Shown: positions 17,620-27,208 of the stretch, in pieces
How positions within the stretch are numbered: the stretch's first letter is position 1
How the letters are laid out: each line of letters opens with the position of its first letter
NCBI GenBank assembly: GCA_016703965.1
Contig: JADJBB010000002.1
Location: forward strand, 186,001 to 250,000
DNA: 64,000 bases
Source: Acidobacteriota bacterium
Lineage (GTDB): Bacteria; Acidobacteriota; Blastocatellia; Pyrinomonadales; Pyrinomonadaceae
Direction of reading: 5' to 3'
Notes under the pieces: generated by a model
What the model was told of the DNA's origin: nothing
Database searches by the model: none
Seen by the model: the letters and a program-made list of their open reading frames with translations, nothing else
Program-made: the position numbers and the translations under genes

Positions 17620-19938
17620 ATGAGATTTATCCTAATTGCTGTTGTACTTGCCGCTTTTGCGGCATGCGTTTGGGGCCAAACTTCCGAGATCACTTATCAA
17701 GGCCAGCTGCAAAATTCCGCAGTCGCGGCCAGCGGAAGTTTTGACTTCGAGTTCGCGTTGTTCGACGGCGGCGGAGCTCAGATCGGCCCGACTTTGACGC
17801 GGAGCGGCGTTGCGGTCGCCGGCGGGATCTTTTCGGTAAATCTCGATTTTGGGGCAGGTTTTCCCGGAGCGACGCGTTTTTTGGAGATCCGCGTAAGGCA
17901 AGCGGGCGGCGGGGCTTTTACTACTCTTTCGCCGAGACAGCCGGTGACGAGTGCTCCGTATTCTATCAAAAGTCTAACAGCAAATACTGCCGATAATGCA
18001 ACGAATGCCGCGAACGCGACAAATGCGGTCAATGCATCCACCGCAAACACGGCTGGAACGGCGACGAACTTTACAGGGAACCTCGCTGGCGACGTGACCG
18101 GAACACAAATATCCACGACCGTCGCACGACTGCAATCCCGCAGCGTAGCCGCGACCGCCCCGCTAGATGGGCAAGTGCTGAAATTCAGCTCGGCCAACAA
18201 TCGCTGGCAGCCCGACACGGATAATGCTGGCTCAGGCGGCGGCGGTGGAACGATCACGGGCGTGACGGCCGGCACAGGCCTGACGGGCGGCGGAGCGACC
18301 GGGAATGTGACGCTTGGCATCGGACCGGGCGGCGTCGGGACAGGACAACTAGCCGACGGCAGCGTCGTCGACTCAAAGATCGTTACCGTCAGCGGCGGTA
18401 AAGTCGTTGGCACCGTTGCGAATGCAACCAACGCGATAAATGCCACCAACGCAAACACCGCGAATACGGCGACCGATGCAACAAACGCGGCCAACGCGAC
18501 AAATGCGCAAAACCTCGGCGGCATTCCCGCAAATCAGTATTTGCAAGCCAATGGAAACGGCTCGGGTCTGACAAATCTCAACGCCAGCAACATCACAACC
18601 GGCACGCTCGCGAACGCCCGTCTCGGCCAGATACCAACCGCAAACATCGCCGACTCCGCCGTCACCTCCGCCAAGATCGCCGGCGGCCAGGTCACAAAGA
18701 GTGTAAATGGCCTCACGGACAACGTCACGCTTGCTGCCGGATCGAATATCTCAATTACGCCGTCAGGCAACACGCTGACGATAGCATCGACGGGCAGTGG
18801 TGGAGTGAGCGGAAGTGGGATTGCGGGCCAGATCGCTCTTTGGAACGGAACTTCCTCACTCGCTACCTCGCAAATCTCGCAATCGGGCGGCAACATCGGC
18901 ATTGGATTAACGTCCGGGTTGCCGGCCGACCGACTTACCGTGCAGACCGCATCGGATAATTACGGCGTCGTCCACACAAACGGATCGGTCTCCGTGGGTT
19001 CTTTTGTCGGCGGCACCACGGGAGGGGGATGGTATGGAACAAAATCCAATCACTCTCTAAGTTTCTTCACCAACAATAGTCCCGCCAGTTTGACCATTGC
19101 GACTAACGGGAAGGTCGGCATCGGGACGACCAATCCGAGTGCGAAGCTGCATGTGGTCGGTTCCGATGGCGGAATATTGGGAACCGCAACGGGTATATCT
19201 TCTGGCGTGAGCGGCGTCAGCGCTGGTGGGAATGGTGTCTTCGCCACCGGAGCAATCGGTGTCTTCGCTGATGGCACAGTCTCCGGCGTGGAGGCACAAA
19301 GTACTTCCGGGGTTGGAGTTGTGGCAGCCGCAAGCTCTTCGGGCGGTATCGCTCTGAGGACCATTGGGTCGAGTTGGTTCAGCGGAGATACGACACCATT
19401 AACCCTCAATAATGCTCAACCTGGGACAGGCATCGTGATTGGGACGTCCGGCACTTTAGGCTACATTTCCGCATATGACTATTCTGTCAATCAGACTCGT
19501 ACACTCCTTCTTAACAATAGCGGCGGCAGAGTCGGCATTAACACCAACTCTCCCGACCAGTCGTTGACCGTCAACGGCAACGCGAGCAAACCGGGCGGCG
19601 GCTCGTGGCTCGCCTTTTCCGACGAACGTCTGAAAAATATTAAGGGCCGCTTCAACAACGGGCTCAAAGCGGTGATGAAGCTGCAGCCCCTTCGGTACGA
19701 ATACAAAAAGGACAACGCCGTCGGGCTAAAGTCCGATGGCGAACACGTCGGCTTCAGTGCCCAGGCGGTGGAGAAGATAATCCCCGAGGCAGTTACCAAA
19801 ACCGAGCAGGGCTACCGGCTCGTCAACAACGATCCGATAATCTGGGCGATGCTCAACGCCATTAAGGAACAGCAGGCAACTATCGAGAAGCTCACAAAGC
19901 AGATGCGTAAATTGCAGCGTTCTCGAAAACGAAGATAG
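17620..19938 (+). CDS. Secreted tail-fibre-like protein with S74 intramolecular chaperone
   Basis: The 772-residue protein has a signal peptide (MRFILIAVVLAAFAACVWGQ) and an N-terminal domain starting EITYQGQLQNSAVAASG. Two Asn-Ala-Thr-rich blocks lie near residues 121-145 and 267-300. A long glycine- and serine-rich repetitive middle follows, then a C-terminal peptidase_S74 domain from about residue 666. SDERLK near residue 667 is the S74 motif, whose serine-aspartate pair drives self-cleavage after trimer folding. The end is a helical coiled coil with a basic tail. Start ATG 17620 has GAGGT 9 bases upstream. No phage genes are nearby, so it is probably a trimeric surface fibre. Confidence 0.85.
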   Translation: MRFILIAVVLAAFAACVWGQTSEITYQGQLQNSAVAASGSFDFEFALFDGGGAQIGPTLTRSGVAVAGGIFSVNLDFGAGFPGATRFLEIRVRQAGGGAFTTLSPRQPVTSAPYSIKSLTANTADNATNAANATNAVNASTANTAGTATNFTGNLAGDVTGTQISTTVARLQSRSVAATAPLDGQVLKFSSANNRWQPDTDNAGSGGGGGTITGVTAGTGLTGGGATGNVTLGIGPGGVGTGQLADGSVVDSKIVTVSGGKVVGTVANATNAINATNANTANTATDATNAANATNAQNLGGIPANQYLQANGNGSGLTNLNASNITTGTLANARLGQIPTANIADSAVTSAKIAGGQVTKSVNGLTDNVTLAAGSNISITPSGNTLTIASTGSGGVSGSGIAGQIALWNGTSSLATSQISQSGGNIGIGLTSGLPADRLTVQTASDNYGVVHTNGSVSVGSFVGGTTGGGWYGTKSNHSLSFFTNNSPASLTIATNGKVGIGTTNPSAKLHVVGSDGGILGTATGISSGVSGVSAGGNGVFATGAIGVFADGTVSGVEAQSTSGVGVVAAASSSGGIALRTIGSSWFSGDTTPLTLNNAQPGTGIVIGTSGTLGYISAYDYSVNQTRTLLLNNSGGRVGINTNSPDQSLTVNGNASKPGGGSWLAFSDERLKNIKGRFNNGLKAVMKLQPLRYEYKKDNAVGLKSDGEHVGFSAQAVEKIIPEAVTKTEQGYRLVNNDPIIWAMLNAIKEQQATIEKLTKQMRKLQRSRKRR

Positions 19939-19964
19939 GCAAATGGAGATTTTTTTGCTCAACA

Positions 19965-21161
19965 CTAGGCTGTGGCCTTTGCTCCAAAGATCGCTTTCAT
20001 CTTGTCGACTGCCCGGCCGAGGTTTTCCATCGAGGTCGCGTAGGACAATCGCAGAAAGCCATCTGCTCCGAAGCCGTCGCCGTCGGTTACAACGATGTGG
20101 GCTTCTTTTAGCAGGGCGTCGGCGACTTCCGCTGAGCTTTTGAATCTGTCGCCAAACGTTCCGTGGACATCGGCGAATGCGTAGAACGCACCCTCGGGCA
20201 TCGCGCATTTGAAGCCGTTGATTTCATTGAGAGCCGGTACGAACCAGTCGCGGCGTTTTTCGTATTCGGCGGTCATTGCTTTGACCGCGGGCATCGAACG
20301 TTCGTCACGCAGGGCTTTGGCACAGGCGTATTGGACGAACGATGTCGGGTGCGTGGCAGAGTGGCTTTGGAGCTTGACCATCGCTTTGGTCCATTCGACG
20401 TTGGCGATCGTGTAGCCGACGCGCCAGCCGGTCATGGCGTAGGTTTTTGAGAAACTGCCTGCGATGCAGACTAAATCACGGAGTTCGTCGGGCAGGGTCG
20501 CGAGCGAATACGGCTCGGCCGGTGGATAGGCGAAGAATAGATAGCATTCATCCGTCATCACGTAAACGCCACGAGCGGCACATACCTCAACGATGCGGAC
20601 CATTTCATCCGGCGGAACGACGCGGCCAGATGGATTGCTCGGGCTGTTGATTATCAGCAGCTTTGTCTTGTCGGTGATCGCTGCGGCAACCTGATCGGCC
20701 GTGAGGATGAAATCTGTTTCTTCCGTCTCGATGAAAACGCTGTTCGCACCGCAGAATGTAATGATCTCGGGGAACGTGACCCAATACGGTTTTGGGATCA
20801 GCACGTCGTCGCCCGGATTCAGAAGCGTACACGCCGCATTGAACAATGCCTGCTTGCCGCCGCACGAAGCCGCAACCTCGGCCATTTTTACGTCCGCTCC
20901 GAACTGCTTGGCGTAAAACTCGATAACCGCGTTGCGAAAATCAGCCGTTCCGGCGGTGGCGGTGTATTTTGTCAGCCCTTTCTCGAGGCCTTCCCACGCA
21001 TAATCTTTAATAAATTGCGGAGTGTCAAAATCCGGTTCACCGACCGAAAGGTCGATGACGTCGATGCCCTGGGCTCGCATCTCGGCCGCCGCTTGAGCGG
21101 CGATCAGCGTCGAGGAGCCTTTCATTTTTGCTACGTGATCAGAAACGGGGAACTGTGCCAT
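19965..21161 (-). CDS. Class I PLP-dependent aminotransferase (aspartate type)
   Basis: The 398-residue enzyme is a fold-type I aminotransferase, probably moving amino groups from aspartate or a related amino acid to 2-oxoglutarate. Evidence includes DLSVGEPDFDTP near the N-terminus, NSPSNPSGRV with the PLP-contacting asparagine, MTDECYLFFAY, and SFSKTYAMTGWRVGY, whose lysine near residue 237 should hold PLP. FLRLSYA carries the arginine that binds the substrate carboxylate. Start 21161 (MAQFPVSDHV) is preferred over an upstream ATG at 21191 that would add ten non-conserved residues. Exact substrate is not determinable. Confidence 0.93.
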   Translation of the reverse strand: MAQFPVSDHVAKMKGSSTLIAAQAAAEMRAQGIDVIDLSVGEPDFDTPQFIKDYAWEGLEKGLTKYTATAGTADFRNAVIEFYAKQFGADVKMAEVAASCGGKQALFNAACTLLNPGDDVLIPKPYWVTFPEIITFCGANSVFIETEETDFILTADQVAAAITDKTKLLIINSPSNPSGRVVPPDEMVRIVEVCAARGVYVMTDECYLFFAYPPAEPYSLATLPDELRDLVCIAGSFSKTYAMTGWRVGYTIANVEWTKAMVKLQSHSATHPTSFVQYACAKALRDERSMPAVKAMTAEYEKRRDWFVPALNEINGFKCAMPEGAFYAFADVHGTFGDRFKSSAEVADALLKEAHIVVTDGDGFGADGFLRLSYATSMENLGRAVDKMKAIFGAKATA

Positions 21162-21174
21162 ATCGGAATTGATT

Positions 21175-21296
21175 TTAACGCAAAGTCGCAAAGACGCAGA
21201 GAAGCAAAGATAAATAAATTGGGGTATAGAGTTACGAGGTAAGTTGAAAACTACAAATTTGTAGACCTAAAGCAGAACTTTGCCTTTTTGCCTTAA
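21175..21296. repeat. Loose inverted repeat, GCAAAG type, overlapping the coaD stop
   Basis: TTAACGCAAAGTCGCAAAG at 21175-21193 pairs loosely with CTTTGCCTTTTTGCCTTAA at 21278-21296. The right arm includes the coaD stop at 21293-21295. It lies between two minus-strand genes and may be an old member of the family 2 elements. Confidence 0.4.
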
Positions 21297-21790
21297 GACT
21301 CTTTACCAGTCTTCTCACGCATGCGGTTTTCGACGAGTTCCGGAATTAGGCCTTCGACGCGGCCGCCGAGTTGGAAGACTTGTTTCATCAGGGTCGAGGA
21401 GACATAGCTGTATTCCTCGCCGGCCATCAGAAATACCGTTTCGATCGACGGTTCGAGGCGGCGGTTCATCAGGGCCATGCGGAGTTCGTATTCGTAATCG
21501 CTTACGGCCCGAATGCCGCGGACGATCGCGGTCGCATTACTATTGCGGGCGAAATCGGCGGTCAGGCCCGAAAAGCTGTCGACTATAAGTTTGCACGCTC
21601 CTGTATCGACCTCAACCAGCACTTCTCGGATCATCGTACAGCGCTCTTCGACCGTGAACATTGGATGCTTGTCGGCGTTATTAAGCACAGCGACGATCAT
21701 TTCGTCGAACAGCGGCGATGAGCGTTTAATAATGTCGAGATGTCCGTTTGTCATCGGGTCGAACGAACCCGGAAAGATTGCACGTCGCAT
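21293..21790 (-). CDS. coaD: Phosphopantetheine adenylyltransferase
   Basis: CoaD adenylates 4'-phosphopantetheine to dephospho-CoA. The 165-residue protein has the nucleotidyltransferase signature FPGSFDPMTNGHLDII with the T/HxGH motif near residue 15, then VRGIRAVSDYEYELRMALMNR and the C-terminal EEYSYVSSTLMKQV motif. Length is standard. The coenzyme A product also supplies the phosphopantetheine arm for the ACP domain of the large enzyme at 27209. It is followed by an inverted repeat on one side and preceded by one on the other. Confidence 0.97.
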   Translation of the reverse strand: MRRAIFPGSFDPMTNGHLDIIKRSSPLFDEMIVAVLNNADKHPMFTVEERCTMIREVLVEVDTGACKLIVDSFSGLTADFARNSNATAIVRGIRAVSDYEYELRMALMNRRLEPSIETVFLMAGEEYSYVSSTLMKQVFQLGGRVEGLIPELVENRMREKTGKES

Positions 21791-21820
21791 TGAGGGAATT
21801 GTAGCTTAAGGATGAGGATA

Positions 21821-21901
21821 AGTAACCACTAAATAACACGAAAGAGCACGAAAAGGAATTTTTCCCATTTAGTATTTCGTTCGTGTTATTTCGTGGTTAC
21901 T
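21821..21901. repeat. Inverted repeat, family 2 (ACCACKAAATAACACGAA type)
   Basis: Arms at 21821-21856 and 21869-21901 share AGTAACCAC(T/G)AAATAACACGAA. It lies between the TPR lipoprotein gene and coaD, both on the minus strand, and ends 2 bases from the lipoprotein stop codon. A strong hairpin is expected in either direction. Confidence 0.75.
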
Positions 21902-21903
21902 TC

Positions 21904-22689
21904 TTAGAACTTAGTCGCGAGCAGCTTTTTCGCCTTTTCGACGGCTTCCCGGCATTCGATAAGGAAATCGGGGTTGTGTTTCATGCTGAGAACCTTTTCG
22001 AGTTGCTTCCGAGCCTCACCATCCTTCTTAACAGCCAAATATGCCTCGGCGAGGTGGAGGTGGATATTCATGTTGTCCTTTTCAGTTTCAAGAGCTTTTT
22101 CGAGAAGTTCGACTGCCTTTTCCGCCTTGCCGCCGAGCATGCGGGTCTCGAGTTCGATCTGGCCGAGAACGTCGTAGGCGCTCGAGTTTTGATAGCCGGG
22201 CTGCAATTCCACGACCTTTTCCATCGCTGCGCGAACATCGGGCAGCGATTTTACGCCGACCGTCAGCATATTCTTTCGAGAAAGCTCGCCGAGGGTTGCT
22301 CCGTACCAGAAATAGCCGTCAGCTTTCTGCGGCTCGAGCGTGGAGGCGATCTTTGCGGCGTCGCGGCCCTCTTCAAAGGCGGTGTTCGATTCTTTTTCGT
22401 CGGTTGACTGTTTGCCGAGGAAATAATTGAGCTTGGCGAATCTCCACTCGACCTCGAAGTTCCGCTGCTTGTAGTCGCGTGCTTTTCTTAGCGTATTTAC
22501 TGCATCGCGAAGCTTTGCGACATCTTCACGCTGCTTAAAAAGGTCTTCGGATCGCGTTAGAGAAGAAGCAATAATCTCAGGAGTGACGGTTGGGCCCGTG
22601 GGTTCTACAGCATCGGTCGTCGTGCATCCAAATTGTAGGCACAATGTAATTACAATCACGAGAAGAAACGCAAATTTCAACGTTTTCAT
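21904..22689 (-). CDS. TPR-containing lipoprotein
   Basis: The 261-residue protein has a lipoprotein signal with FGC near residue 22 and helical repeats with the TPR pattern in the second half: DGYFWYGATLGELSRKN, SSAYDVLGQIELETRMLGG and MNIHLHLAEAYLAVKKDGEA. It resembles TatT-like TRAP-associated lipoproteins in general layout, but there are no TRAP genes here. It probably sits at the outer or inner membrane facing the periplasm and binds a protein partner. Function unknown. Confidence 0.8.
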   Translation of the reverse strand: MKTLKFAFLLVIVITLCLQFGCTTTDAVEPTGPTVTPEIIASSLTRSEDLFKQREDVAKLRDAVNTLRKARDYKQRNFEVEWRFAKLNYFLGKQSTDEKESNTAFEEGRDAAKIASTLEPQKADGYFWYGATLGELSRKNMLTVGVKSLPDVRAAMEKVVELQPGYQNSSAYDVLGQIELETRMLGGKAEKAVELLEKALETEKDNMNIHLHLAEAYLAVKKDGEARKQLEKVLSMKHNPDFLIECREAVEKAKKLLATKF

Positions 22690-22778
22690 AAGGCAAGATC
22701 CACCCGAACGTGATAAGATTTTAAGACAATCCGCAATTTTGATTTAAAGAAGTTTGAATAACATAGCACAAAGCCGGA

Positions 22779-23453
22779 ATGAATAAAAACGGACAGCCAG
22801 CCGCGTTCTACGACCTCGAGGGCACGCTGGTCAGCACAAATCTCGTACACACGCTCGCCTTTTACGCCAAACGCCAACAGGGCCTGTGGCAAACCGCCAA
22901 GAAATCGGTCGGCACGCTCGCCAAACTGCCGTTTTTCGGCATCACCGATCTGTATTCGCGAAACGTTTTTAACGAGGTATTTTTCCGCAGCTACGAAGGC
23001 TTTTCGCAGGATCGTCTGCGTTACTTTTCGACCGAGCTCTTTGAGGAAGTTCTGAAACCAGCCGTTTTTCCCGGCACATACGATCTGATCAAATCCGGCA
23101 AGAAGAACGGCCAAAGGCAGGTCGTGCTGACCGGAGCTCTCGATTTCACGATCGCCAAATTGATGGACCATCTCGGCATTGATGATTACGTCGCCAACCG
23201 CCTCGAATTCGTCAACGGCTACGCCACCGGCCGGGTCTTGCCGCCGGTAATGGCATCAGCCACAAAAGCCCAATGGATCCGCGAATACGCCGAACGTGAA
23301 AACATTAACCTCTCCGGCAGCTACGCATATTCCGACTCGATCTCGGATCTTCCGATGCTCTCGATCGTCGGGCATCCCGTGGCGGTTTGTCCGGACTTTC
23401 GTTTGAAACAGACGGCATTGCAGCACGATTGGGCGGTTTTGGATTTGAAGTAG
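22779..23453 (+). CDS. HAD-IB family phosphatase-like protein with altered motif I
   Basis: The 224-residue protein belongs to the SerB-like IB branch of the HAD superfamily. Motif I reads FYDLEGTLV, so the usual second aspartate of DxDGT is glutamate. Motif II (VVLTGAL), the motif III lysine (ATKAQWI) and motif IV (AYSDSISDLPML) are intact. The second aspartate is the general acid/base in most HAD phosphatases, so activity may be changed. It heads a same-strand run with a nuclease remnant, a LarA-like protein, a small secreted protein and the ElbD-like enzyme. A role in removing a lipid phosphate in ether-lipid synthesis is a plausible inference. Confidence 0.87.
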   Translation: MNKNGQPAAFYDLEGTLVSTNLVHTLAFYAKRQQGLWQTAKKSVGTLAKLPFFGITDLYSRNVFNEVFFRSYEGFSQDRLRYFSTELFEEVLKPAVFPGTYDLIKSGKKNGQRQVVLTGALDFTIAKLMDHLGIDDYVANRLEFVNGYATGRVLPPVMASATKAQWIREYAERENINLSGSYAYSDSISDLPMLSIVGHPVAVCPDFRLKQTALQHDWAVLDLK

Positions 23454-23545
23454 ACATCCAGATTTTTTAAGCGGAAGTTTGGCCTAATTTCGGGGATTAT
23501 TCTTTTGGGGCCACTAATTACCTGCTAGTTTTCACTTTTAGAAAT

Positions 23546-24996
23546 ATGAGTTATCAGGATGACGCCGATGAAAGGCTGAGGCAGCGAATTCTAGAACAGA
23601 TTCGGAGCGATAATGCACGAGATTTTGATGGAATGGTAAAGAGCTACCTTAAGCTTTTCAGGAACGAGCCGACATATTCGCCAGCATTTCAGAATTTTCT
23701 GGCGATATTAAATGCAAAAGGGCTTTATGACGAGAACAAAATTGACGATTTGCGATATACGATTAGAGTTCAACAGCTCGTTGCGTCGGACATAAGAGAG
23801 ATTTCGTTGGATGCAATTCCTGGAATTTCGCCCGCCAGCGTACCCTATCAGCCCGAATCCAGTCCGGACCCGGAATCTGCAATTGCCCGCTACATTAAAG
23901 AAAATTCGGATAGCGTTTCCTTGGGATTAGGCAGGGAAGATTGTGACGATCTCCCCGGTCGAAAAGATCCTTTGTTTACGGATGCATTGGAGTGTTGCAT
24001 AAAGGCAACGAAAGGTTCGACATCGTTGCTTCAACGGCAACTTAGAATAGGGTATGGGAGAGCGGCTTCGATTCTCGATGCATTGGTTCGAGAGGGATTC
24101 CTTGGTGATATGGATGGGAACTCACGAGAAAGGCCTGTCCTTATTTCATCGTCTCATAAAGTAGGGATGAAACAGTTGGATTTGCAAGTTTTTCAGGAGG
24201 AGGCATCGAGGCTTGCTGCAAGCTCAGAGTTTGATTTTGTAGAGCGATTTGTAAAGAAATTTAAGCGAAAACGAGTCCCCTCCGAGGTGTCAAACCTTCG
24301 GAATCTCCTCAAAATGCGTGGTTTCGAATTCCGACCAGAAGAGCTGGGGCTTATTTTGGATTTCGCGAACATCCAGACCCGATTTCAAGAAGCTAAAAAT
24401 CGTATTTTGGACCAAAAGCCGTTTGGTGCTATCGAAACTATAAAAGCTTATTTAAATTTGTATCCCCCAGACGACGTAGAGCTCCTTCAAGTATTAAGAG
24501 AGATACTTGAGGAAAAGAAGCTGTTCAAATTGTTTGACAATAGTTTGGAGAAGCTCATCGATAAGGTTCAAAAAATTCAAGAGGAACTCGAATTGGAAAA
24601 GTTTGAGCGACGTCTTCTCAGTGATGACAATGCGATTATCTCCTTGGAGGATATCGACGATTTTACGGGCTACGAGTTTGAAGAGTTCTGTCTGAGTTGT
24701 TTACCAGAATGGGATATGCGGTTGAACAAACAAAATTGTCAGGCGACCAGGGGGCCGATGTTGTCGTCGTCAAGTTCGCAGAAAAAACGGTGATTCAAGC
24801 GAAAAGGTTTACAGGTAATGTCGGGAACTTTGCAGTTCAGGAGATAATGGCCGCAATAAGCATGTATCAGGCGCAGAAAGGCATGGTTATCACGAATAGC
24901 TACTTTACGCCCTCTGCACGGGATTTAGCGAATGTGAACAATATTGAGCTTGTTGATCGAGATGATTTAGACGAGTTAATCATTAAACACTGGTAA
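23546..24996 (+). pseudogene. FtsK-gamma/Mrr-type restriction nuclease, frameshifted
   Basis: The first frame (23546 to about 24700) has an unknown N-terminal region of about 135 residues. An FtsK-gamma winged helix follows near residues 138-200 (DPLFTDALECC, SLLQRQLRIGYGRAASIL, LVREGFLGD), then a helical region, and then GYEFEEFC, the start of an Mrr-type nuclease. The nuclease continues in another frame from 24697 (LFTRMGYAVEQTKLSGDQGAD, VIQAKRF, VITNSYFTPSA), which holds the expected Asp and QxK catalytic residues. Adding one T in the T run at 24697-24698 would restore LSLFTRMGY, so the break is a single-base loss or a sequencing error. The region is more AT-rich than its neighbours. It stops 2 bases before the LarA-like ATG. 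Confidence 0.82.
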
Positions 24997-24998
24997 AT

Positions 24999-26600
<1,602 letters not shown>

Positions 26601-26609
26601 AAGTTTTTT

Positions 26610-27137
26610 ATGAAGATCTTTTTCGCTGCAATTTTTTCGATGCTGATCGCGGCTTTCGCCGTCTTTGGCCAGAATTCACGCCCGACGATGCCTTTCGTCG
26701 ATAAAGGTGCATGTCCGTTCGAGTGCTGCACCTATCGCGATTGGACGGTCGATAAACCGACGGCGGTTCGGTCGGCGATGCGAGATAGCTCGTCGGTCGC
26801 GTTTCGCCTGAAAAAAGGCGAGCGGGTTCGCGGGCTTACCGGAACTGTCATAACCTCGCAAGCCGGCGAGGTACGCGTTCTTAAACGCACGAAGATCGGC
26901 AAATTCACCGCCCGACCGGGTGACACGCTCTACCTCCTAACCTACGTCGGCGAAGGCTTTCACCGCGTTTGGTACAAGGGCAGGATCACCGAAGAAGAAA
27001 CCTACGACAAAACCATCTTCCGCCAGATCCGCGAGCCAAAAGCCGTCTGGTGGGTAAAAGTCCGCAATTCGAGAGGCCAAATAGGCTGGAGCCGCGAGCC
27101 GGATAATTTCGGGAACAAGGATCAGTGCGGGAATTAA
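26610..27137 (+). CDS. Small secreted protein of unknown function, SH3-like
   Basis: The 175-residue product has a signal peptide (MKIFFAAIFSMLIAAFAVFGQ). The mature part starts with a cysteine-rich patch (GACPFECCTYRDW) and continues with beta strands resembling bacterial SH3 domains (LKKGERVRGLTGTVI, RPGDTLYLLTYVGEG, WWVKVRNSRGQIGWSR). I do not recognise a named family. It lies 9 bases after the LarA-like gene and is probably cotranscribed, but nothing links it chemically to the lipid enzymes. Confidence 0.75.
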   Translation: MKIFFAAIFSMLIAAFAVFGQNSRPTMPFVDKGACPFECCTYRDWTVDKPTAVRSAMRDSSSVAFRLKKGERVRGLTGTVITSQAGEVRVLKRTKIGKFTARPGDTLYLLTYVGEGFHRVWYKGRITEEETYDKTIFRQIREPKAVWWVKVRNSRGQIGWSREPDNFGNKDQCGN

Positions 27138-27138
27138 T

Positions 27139-27206
27139 CGGAGTGCGGACACTTCTGTCCGCCCGTGAGAACAATTAGACACACGGACGAGAGTGTCTGT
27201 GGTCCG
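27139..27206. repeat. Inverted repeat directly before the ElbD-like start
   Basis: Left arm 27139-27167 (containing GTGCGGACACTTCTGTCCGC) and right arm 27182-27206 (containing GGACGAGAGTGTCTGTGG) pair imperfectly. The right arm ends 2 bases before the ATG at 27209, so the element occupies the place where a Shine-Dalgarno site would be. It may be a mobile repeat or affect translation of the large gene. Confidence 0.6.
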
Positions 27207-27208
27207 TT

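Noticed and set aside
17620..19938. Prophage remnant suggested by the tail-fibre-like gene
   Set aside because: It has a Sec signal peptide and no head, tail, integrase or lysis genes nearby.
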